Source of the DNA: Candidatus Kuenenia stuttgartensis
GTDB lineage: Bacteria; Planctomycetota; Planctomycetia; Pirellulales; UBA1268
Length of the DNA stretch: 32,849 nt
NCBI GenBank assembly: GCA_945865325.1
Contig: CAMBFA010000026.1
Span: 1-32,849, forward strand
Direction of reading: 5' to 3'
Part shown: piece by piece, positions 25,643 through 32,658 of the stretch
Numbering within the stretch: the stretch's first letter is position 1
Layout of the letters: each line of letters starts with the position of its first letter
Notes under the pieces: generated by a model
The model's database searches: none
Told to the model about the DNA's origin: nothing
What the model saw: the letters and a program-made list of their open reading frames with translations, nothing else
Position numbers and translations under genes: made by a program

Positions 25643-25711
25643 GGAGGGGCGGCATCCTGGTCAGGGTGTCCTCGCGGCTGCTATCGGGTGTCCTCGCGAC
25701 GTGCCTTCTTT
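25643..25711 (+). repeat. 69-bp direct repeat, left copy
   Basis: This is about 83% identical, without gaps, to 27504-27572, 1861 bp away in the same orientation. The two copies bracket the Pmp-like gene. Confidence 0.7.
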
Positions 25712-25827
25712 CGTGGGTCTGCCGCCGGGAGACTCTCCCGGCCGGCGCCCTCCCTCATGCAAGCACGATGATACCGCTCCCGTTTCCCCCACACCCAATG
25801 CTTGCGGATCAGGACTTTGCCAGATGA
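25643..25827 (+). pseudogene. Remnant of a protease-type signal-peptide leader, start codon lost
   Basis: Bases 25643-25711 match 27504-27572 without gaps at about 57 of 69 positions (my count). Both contain GGAGG, then GCGGCAT, then a leader. Here the reading is ILVRVSSRLLSGVLATCLL against MQVRLFSRSLSGVLAACLL in the intact protease gene; the ATG is ATC. Downstream the similarity ends and the frame stops at 25827. It is most simply a truncated duplicate of the 5' end of the protease gene or of a related lost gene. Confidence 0.55.
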
Positions 25828-25917
25828 AGATGGCTCTGCGGCCGGCAACCGGCAGCAGCACGATCAAAGGCAACCTTTCCCGCCGCAATGCCGGGGCGGT
25901 CACAGCGGAGTGAGGCA

Positions 25918-27423
25918 ATGGCTTTTCGATGCCGTGGTGTACGGGCGGTTCGGGGGCGCGCCCTCGGTGCGGGGGAACGACTCGAGGATCGCCATCTCCT
26001 GGCGGCATTTGTCGTCACGAACCTGCTCGACGCCGGTGCCGGATCGCTCCGTGAAGCGGTGACCCGGGCCAACGAAGCGGCCGGTGCCGACACGATCCGG
26101 TTCGCTCCGGCGCTGGCCGGAACGATCGTTCTCGCCTCCGGCCAGCTCGACGTCATTGGGGGCCTGTCGATCGATGGCCCGGGCGCCGCCAAGCTGGCCG
26201 TGAGTGGCAATGACTCGAGCCGGATCTTCGCTTTGAAGGGGGCCGAGGCGCGGCTCTCGATCGACGACATCACGCTTTCCAATGGAAGGGCGACCGTCCT
26301 CGACCCGGTCGGCCCCGGGCTCGTTCGCGGTGGGGCGATCCGCAACGACGGCGGCACGCTCGTCTTGTGGCGCGTCACCTTCAGCGGCAATTCCGCCGTT
26401 TCCGATCCCACCCAGTCGGGTGCGGCAGCGATCGTCGGTGGCGGAGCCGTGGTCAATTCCGGTGGGGCGATCCTCAAGGCCACCGACTGCACCTTCATCG
26501 GCAACACGGTCGCAGGGGGGACGCGCTACGCCTTCGGCGGCGCGATCGCCAATGTCACAGACGCCCGTGCCAGCCTCACCCGCTGCACCTTCACTGGCAA
26601 CACCGCCACCGGCTCGACGGCCGCCCATGGAGGTGCAATCGGCAACTTCGGAGCGAGCCTGCTGGTTGTGAATGACGGGACGTTCTCCGGCAACGAGGCC
26701 CTTGGGGCGACCGGCAGCGTGGCTCCCGCCAGCGGCGGCGCGATCGCCACGCGACCGGGGACGGTGAGCACCAGCGGCAGCCGCACGACGATCACAGCCG
26801 TGCAGTTCCGCGGCAACCGGGCCATCAGCGCCGGGGGCAGAGCCACGGGGGGAGCGTTAACGAATGTTGATTCGTCGCTGACGGTGAGCCGCAGTGGCTT
26901 CGTCGCCAACGAGGCCATTACCGCTGTCTCGGGCGAGGCTTCCGGTGGTGCCATCGACGCTTCCTCGCTGTTCGGGGAGATCTCGCCGCTGACGCGCCTC
27001 GGCAACTGCCGATTCGTGTCGAACCAGGCCGTGGGAGGGGCGGAAGGCTTCGCCACCGGTGGTGCGTGTGACAACGGTGAAGGGACGATGATGATCGATC
27101 GGTCTTCGTTTGTCGGGAATGTCGCGCGGTTGTCGTTGTCCCCTGCCGCCGGGAGCCCCGTCGCTCCCCCGGGCAGCGGTGCTTACGGTGGTGCGATCGC
27201 CAACGGCTCAACGCCCGCGTCGTCGGGCGAAGCCAACGCGACGCTCGTGCTCCGGTTTTCGAACGTGTCGCGCAACCACGCCGTCGCCGGGCCCGGTCGG
27301 ACGGCCGCCGGCGGCGGACTTTTCAACGGAAATCTGGCCCCGGGAACTTTCCCAGTCGTCAGAACCGTCGCCAGCCGATTCGTCGCCAACACCCCGCCCG
27401 GCTTCGGTAGTGTTTCCGGGTAG
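25918..27423 (+). CDS. LEPR-XLL surface protein with Pmp-like beta-helix
   Basis: A 501-residue exported-type protein. Residues 22-28 (LEDRHLL) are the LEPR-XLL-type N-terminal motif. It is followed by FVVTNLLDAGAGSLREAVTRAN, the usual opening of planctomycete beta-helix surface proteins (choice-of-anchor type). The rest is a right-handed beta-helix built from repeats that alternate GGAI/GGAL/GGAV and CTF/FxGN or FVAN elements, as in chlamydial polymorphic membrane proteins. No autotransporter barrel, dockerin or PEP-CTERM tail follows; the C-terminus ends within the helix. It is probably an adhesin or cell-wall component. ATG at 25918 with GGAG seven bases upstream is preferred over ATG 25888, which has an unconserved 10-residue lead. 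The gene is flanked by 69-bp direct repeats. Confidence 0.82.
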   Translation: MAFRCRGVRAVRGRALGAGERLEDRHLLAAFVVTNLLDAGAGSLREAVTRANEAAGADTIRFAPALAGTIVLASGQLDVIGGLSIDGPGAAKLAVSGNDSSRIFALKGAEARLSIDDITLSNGRATVLDPVGPGLVRGGAIRNDGGTLVLWRVTFSGNSAVSDPTQSGAAAIVGGGAVVNSGGAILKATDCTFIGNTVAGGTRYAFGGAIANVTDARASLTRCTFTGNTATGSTAAHGGAIGNFGASLLVVNDGTFSGNEALGATGSVAPASGGAIATRPGTVSTSGSRTTITAVQFRGNRAISAGGRATGGALTNVDSSLTVSRSGFVANEAITAVSGEASGGAIDASSLFGEISPLTRLGNCRFVSNQAVGGAEGFATGGACDNGEGTMMIDRSSFVGNVARLSLSPAAGSPVAPPGSGAYGGAIANGSTPASSGEANATLVLRFSNVSRNHAVAGPGRTAAGGGLFNGNLAPGTFPVVRTVASRFVANTPPGFGSVSG

Positions 27424-27503
27424 GTCGACCCGCACCCCGGAGCGTCCATTGACGTAGACTGTCTTTGGTCGCGGTTGGTTCCTTCCGGTATTCAAGAAGA
27501 CGT

Positions 27504-27572
27504 GGAGGTGCGGCATGCAGGTCAGGTTGTTCTCGCGGTCCCTGTCGGGTGTCCTCGCCGCGTGCCTCCTTT
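27504..27572 (+). repeat. 69-bp direct repeat, right copy (protease RBS and leader)
   Basis: This covers the ribosome-binding site and first 19 codons of the serine protease gene. It is matched by 25643-25711 with about 12 mismatches and no gaps. Confidence 0.7.
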
Positions 27573-28528
27573 TGCCGCTGGTTTGTGTTGGCCAGGCGTC
27601 GACGGCAGTCGCCAGCCCGGTGTTCGACGACGAGCACCTCAACCACACCTTTCTCCACGGCCTGGCGGCGCTCGCTTCCTCCGACGCGATCCTCACCGGC
27701 GCTCGCGCTGAGGAGGAAGTGCTGGCGACGGTCGGCCGTGGCGTCTCCCTCCCGCTCGCCTCCACTCCCTGCCATCGCACCGAAGAGAAGGCCCTCTACG
27801 ACGCGGTGGTGCCGGCGGTCGTGGCGGTGTCGAGCGTCTACAAGTGCGAGCGCTGCAGCGACTGGCACATGGGGGGCTCGGGGAGCGGTTGGGTCGTTTC
27901 CCCCGATGGGCTCGTCGTCACCAACCACCATGTCATCCAGCGTGACGCTGGCCACCGGATGGGGATCATGATGGCCGATGGCGAGGTGTATGCGATCACC
28001 GCGGTCGTCGCGGCTGATCCGGTCGGCGATGCGGTCGTGGTGCGGATCGACACGCGCGGTCGCAAGCTCCCCTTCCTCGCGATCGGGTCGTCGCCTGATT
28101 GCGGCACCGCGGTGAGCGTCGTCAGCCATCCGGTGGGGCGCTACTGGTGCCTGACCGAGGGGGTCGTGTCGCGGTTTCATCGCCAGCAGAAGGCGACGGG
28201 CGACGCGATCCCGGCCGTCGATGGCAATGCCACTGCCGCCGCCCTGGCTCGCGCCCCGGCCGGGGTCAAGCCGGTGTGGATGAGCATCACCGCCGACTAC
28301 ACGATAGGCTCCAGCGGCGGCCCGGTGTTCAATCCCGCCGGCGAGGTCGTGGGGATGGTGTCGCGAACGGTGACGAGCTCGCAGACCAAGCCTGAAAACG
28401 CCAACCGCCGCCGGCCACTCGCCGGCGAAACGATCGTTTTCAAAGACTGCGTCTCCACCGAAACGCTCCACAAGCTCCTCTCCGGCCACCCCCAAGCCGC
28501 CCCGGCCGACAACACCGCCCAGCGGTAA
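27515..28528 (+). CDS. Exported trypsin-like (HtrA-type) serine protease without PDZ
   Basis: A 337-residue protein. Residues 1-34 are a signal peptide (SLSGVLAACLLLPLVCVG core). The protease domain at about 100-285 has the catalytic triad: His139 in GLVVTNHHV, Asp172 in VGDAVVVRID and Ser267 in TIGSSGGPVFNPAGEVVG. Spacing and motifs are those of the HtrA/DegP (S1C) or trypsin_2 group, but no PDZ domain follows; the last 50 residues are a charged tail. Two cysteine pairs (CERC at 111-114, and Cys196/Cys212) are unusual and may form disulfides or bind metal. GGAGG six bases before the ATG fixes the start. It follows the Pmp-like gene by 91 bp in the same direction. Its substrate, presumably a surface or periplasmic protein, is unknown. 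Confidence 0.87.
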   Translation: MQVRLFSRSLSGVLAACLLLPLVCVGQASTAVASPVFDDEHLNHTFLHGLAALASSDAILTGARAEEEVLATVGRGVSLPLASTPCHRTEEKALYDAVVPAVVAVSSVYKCERCSDWHMGGSGSGWVVSPDGLVVTNHHVIQRDAGHRMGIMMADGEVYAITAVVAADPVGDAVVVRIDTRGRKLPFLAIGSSPDCGTAVSVVSHPVGRYWCLTEGVVSRFHRQQKATGDAIPAVDGNATAAALARAPAGVKPVWMSITADYTIGSSGGPVFNPAGEVVGMVSRTVTSSQTKPENANRRRPLAGETIVFKDCVSTETLHKLLSGHPQAAPADNTAQR

Positions 28529-28567
28529 AAGACGGCGCACCAAGACGGCGCACCAAGACGGCGCACC
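28529..28567 (+). repeat. Three tandem 13-bp repeats right after the protease stop
   Basis: AAGACGGCGCACC occurs three times in perfect head-to-tail order, starting immediately after the TAA of the protease gene. No spacer separates the units, so this is not a CRISPR. It could come from slippage or be a binding site. Confidence 0.85.
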
Positions 28568-28584
28568 AAAAAGCGCTTCAGCGA

Positions 28585-28717
28585 GGGGTCGCCCGTGCTC
28601 CGTAAGACGGCCTCGCCGGCAAGCGCAGCCCGGAGGGCGAAAGCGCAGGCGGCGCGGAGAGAGCCGAGGCCATGGATGGCCGAGGCGAACGTCCGGCGAC
28701 GGGGCACGGGCGACCCC
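28585..28717. repeat. 133-bp element with inverted ends, possible structured RNA or palindromic repeat
   Basis: GGGGTCGCCCGTGC at 28585-28598 is the exact reverse complement of 28704-28717; with one mismatch the arms extend inward to 19 bp. The interior also carries matching GC-rich pieces (GCCTCG near 28610 and CGAGGC near 28681-28686, plus GGCCATGGATGGCC), so the whole stretch can fold as one long stem. No transposase and no clear target duplication are present. It may be a REP/MITE-like element, a strong factor-independent terminator or a non-coding RNA. Confidence 0.55.
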
Positions 28718-28739
28718 GAAGCCTCGTACAGGCCCCGAC

Positions 28740-28775
28740 CACGGTCATCCCCCGAGCGCACGGTCATCCCCGAGC
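28740..28775 (+). repeat. Two near-identical tandem 17/18-bp units
   Basis: CACGGTCATCCCCCGAGC (28740-28757) is repeated as CACGGTCATCCCCGAGC (28759-28775), one base shorter, with one base between. It lies in the gap between the inverted-repeat element and the next gene. Confidence 0.7.
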
Positions 28776-28817
28776 CTGCCACCGAGCGCCGCGCCGCCAG
28801 CTCGACGCCCCCGCCGC

Positions 28818-29324
28818 TCAGGCGCGGCGCGGAACGTCGATGTGAAAGTGGTGCTCGCCGAGCCGCAGGAGCTGCCGGTCGGTGATGTCGTCGATGTCGG
28901 CCCGGACATTGGCGACGATCTTCGCTGCTACGTCGCGGTGATGCTTCTCGAGGAAGCTCTCGAACTGGTGGCTGAAGTTCGACTTCCCCTTGCCATGCCC
29001 CACGAGCAAGACGCCGCGGGCCGGGGCGAGGGCGTGGGCGAGGGCCTTGAAGTAGGCGGTCGTCTCCGGGCCATCGACGTCGAAAGCACCGCTGGGATTG
29101 CCGGGGCGGTGGAAGATGTTGTGGTTGACGTGCGACGGATCGGGGGCATGAATCGTCTCCGGGGCGCTCGCCGCGGCGTCGTCGACGCAATAGATCCGCG
29201 CGTGGCCGGCATCGACCGCCACGACGGCGAGCTTGCCGGTGATGTCAACCGGCGCTCCGCCATGGCTCCCGACAGGGTGGACGGTCGTCGTCGGGGCATG
29301 GCGGTCGTGGGAGTCGCTCGTCAT
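28818..29324 (-). CDS. Single-domain eRF1/Pelota-like protein
   Basis: A 168-residue cytoplasmic protein. After a His-rich lead (SHDRHAPTTTVHP) it reads LAVVAVDAGHARIYCVDD, then HVNHNIFHRPGNPSGAFD, then ETTAYFKALAHALAPARGVLLVGHGKGKSNF, HHRDVAAKIVANVRAD and DRQLLRLGEHHFH. This order resembles the small proteins annotated as translational machinery proteins in proteobacteria, related to the third domain of eRF1/Pelota (an L7Ae-like fold); one strand-turn, a G-x-G-x-K loop, then a C-terminal helix-strand. The role of these proteins is not established. AAGGA six bases before the ATG at 29324 sets the start; the frame is open to 29375. The gene is divergent from the amidohydrolase gene and appears monocistronic. 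Confidence 0.6.
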   Translation of the reverse strand: MTSDSHDRHAPTTTVHPVGSHGGAPVDITGKLAVVAVDAGHARIYCVDDAAASAPETIHAPDPSHVNHNIFHRPGNPSGAFDVDGPETTAYFKALAHALAPARGVLLVGHGKGKSNFSHQFESFLEKHHRDVAAKIVANVRADIDDITDRQLLRLGEHHFHIDVPRRA

Positions 29325-29518
29325 GGGAAATCCTTTGGGGTGTGCATGCGGGGTGGAAACGGAATACTCCCCCACCCCGGCAGGCTACCAGTGGCGGGAC
29401 CGAGGGACCAGCGGCGGAAGGGATTCGGCCCCCGGGCGCTGCGTCGAGCGCTGGCTAGGCAGTCGTTGGGTGAGGTCGGTAGATTCCCGCTTCCCGTCCA
29501 TCCCAAAGGAGTCGCCCC

Positions 29519-31291
29519 ATGCCCCGCGGTCGCACGGCCCTGTTGTTCTCCCTCCTCCTCCTCCTTTCCCTGCTCGCCCCTTCCCCGGCCGCCCGCGCCC
29601 AACCGGCCGATGCGATCTACTCCGGCGGGCCGATCCTCACGATGCGGGGCGCGGCGCCTGAATATGCCGAGAGCCTCGCCGTGAAGGATGGCACGATCCT
29701 CGCTGTCGGGAGGAAGCTCGACGTCGCCCGGCACGCTGGCCCCACGACCCGGCAGGTCGATCTCGCCGGCCACACGCTCCTACCGGGGTTCATCGACACC
29801 CACGGCCACATGGTCTATTTCGGAAAGAACCTCGTCGATGCCGACCTGTTCGGCTCAAAAGACATCCCCGAGCTTGTCGCTCGGATGACGGCCCACGCTG
29901 ACAAGGTGCCGGCGGGTGGATGGATCGTCGGCTTTGGCTACCAGGCGAAGTTGATGGCCGACAAGCGCACGCCGTCGCGCGAAGAGCTCGACCGGATCTC
30001 GACCGAGATCCCGGTGATGATCGTCGACAGCTCCGGCCACGCCGGCGCCGGCAACTCGAAGCTCTTCGAGATGGCGGGGATCGATGCCGATTCGCCCGAC
30101 CCCGCCGGCGGCCTCTTCGCCCGCGGGCCCGACGGCAAGACACTCCTCGGGCCGATGGAAGAGACGGCTCTGAATGCCGTTCGCAGCAAGCGCCCGCCGT
30201 TCACCGGGGCGCTCGCCGCCGCGGCGATCACCGGCGCCGCGAAGCGCTGGGCCAGCTACGGCCAGACAACCGCGATGGAGGCGGGCCTCGGCCTCGGGAG
30301 CGACGACATCGGCATCGTCCTCCAGACAATCGAAGAGAAGCTCCTCCCCATCGATCTCTATGTGGCCGCCAAGGATTCGACCGTCGATGCCGCCCTCGCT
30401 GCGGCCTACCGGGTGGGGGAAGCGGTCGAGGCCGCCGACGGCACCGGCGACGTGGCCACGCGGCTCCTTGCGGCCCGGCCCGATCTCGACCGGCGCTACG
30501 TCAACCGGGTCCGCCTGGGAGGGGTGAAGTTCTGGCTCGACGGCAGCCTCGACACCGCCTGGATGAACGAGCCCTACGCCACGAATCCACCGGGGAAGAC
30601 GGGCGAATACCGGGCCTATCGGCAGATCCCCGACGAGGTCCTCGAGGCCGCCTTCAATCGCTTCTGGCCGAGCGATTTCCAGATCCACATGCACATGAAT
30701 GGCGACGCCGCGGCCGACCAGGCACTCAAGGCGATCGAGAAGGCGGTGGCGAAGCACGGGATGTACGACCATCGTCCGGTGTTCGTTCATGCGTCATTCT
30801 TGCGCGACGATCAGATCGCGAAGCTGAAAAAGTATGGCGCCGTTCCCAGCTTCCTCACCTCTGGGCTCCTCCCCGGGGGCGAGGCGGTGGTGCAGCTGTG
30901 GGGGGAGGATCGGGCAGCGGAGTCGATGGCGACGCGGACGATGCTCGAGGAGGGGATCCCGTTCACCTTCTCGCATGACGCTCCGGTCAGCCCCGAGCCG
31001 TGGATTCTCGAGCTCGTGCGTTGCGGCGTGAATCGGAAGACGCCCTCGGGGCGGGTCATCGGCCCCGATCAGCGCATCCCCCCCTACGCCGCGCTCCGCG
31101 CCGTGACGGCGATGGCGGCGTACGAGATCAAGGAAGAAAAGTCGAAGGGCACCCTCGAAGCGGGCAAGCTCGCCGATCTGGTGATCCTCGAAAAGAACCC
31201 GCTCCAGGTCCCCTCCGACACGATCGGCGACATCGCCGTTCTCGAGACGATCAAAGAGGGGAAGACGATCTGGCGCCGCGGGGAGAAATAA
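29519..31291 (+). CDS. Exported amidohydrolase (YtcJ-like, amidohydrolase_3)
   Basis: A 590-residue metal-dependent hydrolase. Residues 1-27 are a signal peptide (LLFSLLLLLSLLAP, then ARA). The family blocks are present: DAIYSGGPILTM, LPGFIDTHGHM with metal-binding His95 and His97, the QIHMHMNGDAA block, VHASFL, FSHDAPVSP with the catalytic Asp, and the C-terminal KGTLEAGKLADLVILEKNPL that closes the small beta domain. YtcJ-type enzymes hydrolyse amide or imidate bonds of small compounds; the substrate here is unknown and export is unusual for well-studied members. AAGGAG seven bases before the ATG supports the start. The 3' end overlaps the opposite-strand metalloprotease gene by 41 bp. Confidence 0.9.
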   Translation: MPRGRTALLFSLLLLLSLLAPSPAARAQPADAIYSGGPILTMRGAAPEYAESLAVKDGTILAVGRKLDVARHAGPTTRQVDLAGHTLLPGFIDTHGHMVYFGKNLVDADLFGSKDIPELVARMTAHADKVPAGGWIVGFGYQAKLMADKRTPSREELDRISTEIPVMIVDSSGHAGAGNSKLFEMAGIDADSPDPAGGLFARGPDGKTLLGPMEETALNAVRSKRPPFTGALAAAAITGAAKRWASYGQTTAMEAGLGLGSDDIGIVLQTIEEKLLPIDLYVAAKDSTVDAALAAAYRVGEAVEAADGTGDVATRLLAARPDLDRRYVNRVRLGGVKFWLDGSLDTAWMNEPYATNPPGKTGEYRAYRQIPDEVLEAAFNRFWPSDFQIHMHMNGDAAADQALKAIEKAVAKHGMYDHRPVFVHASFLRDDQIAKLKKYGAVPSFLTSGLLPGGEAVVQLWGEDRAAESMATRTMLEEGIPFTFSHDAPVSPEPWILELVRCGVNRKTPSGRVIGPDQRIPPYAALRAVTAMAAYEIKEEKSKGTLEAGKLADLVILEKNPLQVPSDTIGDIAVLETIKEGKTIWRRGEK

Positions 31292-32441
31292 GCCGAGCAC
31301 GGCGACGGGCCCGGTTCGATCGGGCCACGAGCACGAGCGCCGCCAGCGCCGGCAGGATGATCGCCCCGGCGGCCGGCTCGGGCACAACGACCAGGTCATA
31401 GCCGATCACGTCCAAAGATCGCACGTCGAGCACGCTAACAATTCCCAGCTCACCCGGAGCAAAGGTGGGATCGAGAATCCCGAGGCCGAGATTGTCTTTC
31501 CAGTGGCTCGCTTGACGGCCATCGCCATTGCGCTGCCCCGTGGCGAAGGTACCGAGCGACGTGGTCCCACCGTCGAGGGAAAAATAAGGATTGTTGGCTC
31601 CGGTGCCACCGGTGGCGAAATCGAGGCCGCCGCCATTGCGGGCCCCGCGCCGATAGAGGTCGAGAACGGTGAACACCCGATAGGGATCGAGGTTCGTGCC
31701 GAGAAATTGCGCGTTGCCATTGGGCGCCGAGACGAAATCGACCGTGTCGACCCCACTCAAAAACCCCATCGCGTGGCCGATCTCGTGGACGGCGACACCA
31801 ACGAAATCGAACGTGCCGGAGCTGATGCCGTTGGAACGATCGAAATCCCAGACGAAGTTGCTGCTGAAACTGATCGTGGCATCGAGGAGGGCGTCGTTGG
31901 GGGCAAGCCCGTCGACAGGAACGCGAAGCGCCTTGGCATTGGCCCGGGGGACGTCAAGGATGGCATTGTTCGCGGTGTTGTTGGCATCGACCACGAGGGC
32001 GCCGGTCGCCGCGTTGTTGGTGAGAAACGACAGGTTCGGTCCCGCCGGCAGAGAGGACGCCGCCAGGAGATCGTCAGCCGACGATCGGTCGAGCTGGAGG
32101 GCGGTCCGAACATCGGCGTAGGTGATCTCCAACGTCTCGATATTCGTCGATCCCAGAATGTTGGCTCCCAGGGAGGGATAGTCGATGTTGACGTTGAGCG
32201 TCATGTCGTCGTGAAAATAACCCGCCCAGATGTTGCCGGCGGTGGTGAATCCTCCGGTCACGTTTCCGTAGAGCGCTGGATTCGTCGCCTGAAGGGCGGC
32301 AAGTGAGCCGATGGGGGTAAAGGCGAACTTCAGCGTCCCCGCCGTGGCGGACGTAGGCATGCAGGCGAGGATCGCGGCCAGAAGGGCTGCCGCCAACACG
32401 CCGCGGGAGCGTTTCGCCCGATGGTTCATCAAACCGATCAT
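31251..32441 (-). CDS. PEP-CTERM zinc metalloprotease (HEXXH, NF038122-like)
   Basis: A 396-residue exported protein. A signal peptide lies at about 12-34 (GVLAAALLAAILACMPTSATAG). The metzincin-like zinc motif HEIGHAMGFLSGVD is at 219-232, with Glu220 as the catalytic base. Near the C-terminus VVPEPAAG at 352-359, a hydrophobic helix and an Arg-rich stretch make a PEP-CTERM sorting signal, recognised by an exosortase and cleaved on export. About 14 further residues follow the Arg cluster, longer than usual, in the part that overlaps the amidohydrolase gene. The overall layout resembles the PEP-CTERM metalloprotease family NF038122. The start is uncertain: ATG at 32441 or 32429; neither has a strong ribosome-binding site. 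Confidence 0.8.
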   Translation of the reverse strand: MIGLMNHRAKRSRGVLAAALLAAILACMPTSATAGTLKFAFTPIGSLAALQATNPALYGNVTGGFTTAGNIWAGYFHDDMTLNVNIDYPSLGANILGSTNIETLEITYADVRTALQLDRSSADDLLAASSLPAGPNLSFLTNNAATGALVVDANNTANNAILDVPRANAKALRVPVDGLAPNDALLDATISFSSNFVWDFDRSNGISSGTFDFVGVAVHEIGHAMGFLSGVDTVDFVSAPNGNAQFLGTNLDPYRVFTVLDLYRRGARNGGGLDFATGGTGANNPYFSLDGGTTSLGTFATGQRNGDGRQASHWKDNLGLGILDPTFAPGELGIVSVLDVRSLDVIGYDLVVVPEPAAGAIILPALAALVLVARSNRARRRARLISPRGARSSSPL

Positions 32442-32596
32442 GGGTGGCTCACCGTCGATGGATGGTGGCCAAAAGCCCAAGGCCTGCGCGACCATTTTTT
32501 CACTTCCAGAATCGAGCGGAATGCTTCAATTCCTCCATTGAAGACGCCCTTCCCACCGCTGTCAACGAATCCCCATCGGGGCCCCATCTCCACCAG

Positions 32597-32637
32597 AAAA
32601 AAACCGGGGGGAGCAAGGTCAGCCCTGCTCCCCCCGG
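32597..32637 (-). terminator. Strong intrinsic terminator of the right-end gene
   Basis: Read on the minus strand, CCGGGGGGAGCA pairs perfectly with TGCTCCCCCCGG; five more pairs (one G-T) extend the stem to a 4-base loop, and seven T follow. It begins 21 bp after the stop of the surface-protein gene. Confidence 0.9.
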
Positions 32638-32658
32638 CGATGAATGCTACGCAAACGA

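Larger units (their letters stand above)
25552..25917. other. 366-bp divergent intergenic region with a decayed gene leader
   Basis: No complete gene is convincing here. It separates the minus-strand PP-loop gene from the plus-strand Pmp-like gene, so promoters for both should lie in it. Its main content is a 69-bp stretch (25643-25711) similar to the ribosome-binding site and leader of the protease gene at 27515, described as separate entries. After that stretch the frame continues to a stop at 25827 without recognisable sequence. Confidence 0.6.

Noticed and set aside
25569-25913. A 114-codon frame upstream of the Pmp-like gene
   Set aside because: Its product has no sensible composition, and the similarity to the protease leader is in a different frame.
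28529-28567. Three 13-bp repeats, considered as a CRISPR
   Set aside because: The units are too short and there are no spacers or cas genes.
28585-28717. Inverted ends, considered as an insertion sequence
   Set aside because: The interior is about 105 bp with no transposase and no clear target-site duplication. It is kept only as a possible palindromic element or RNA.
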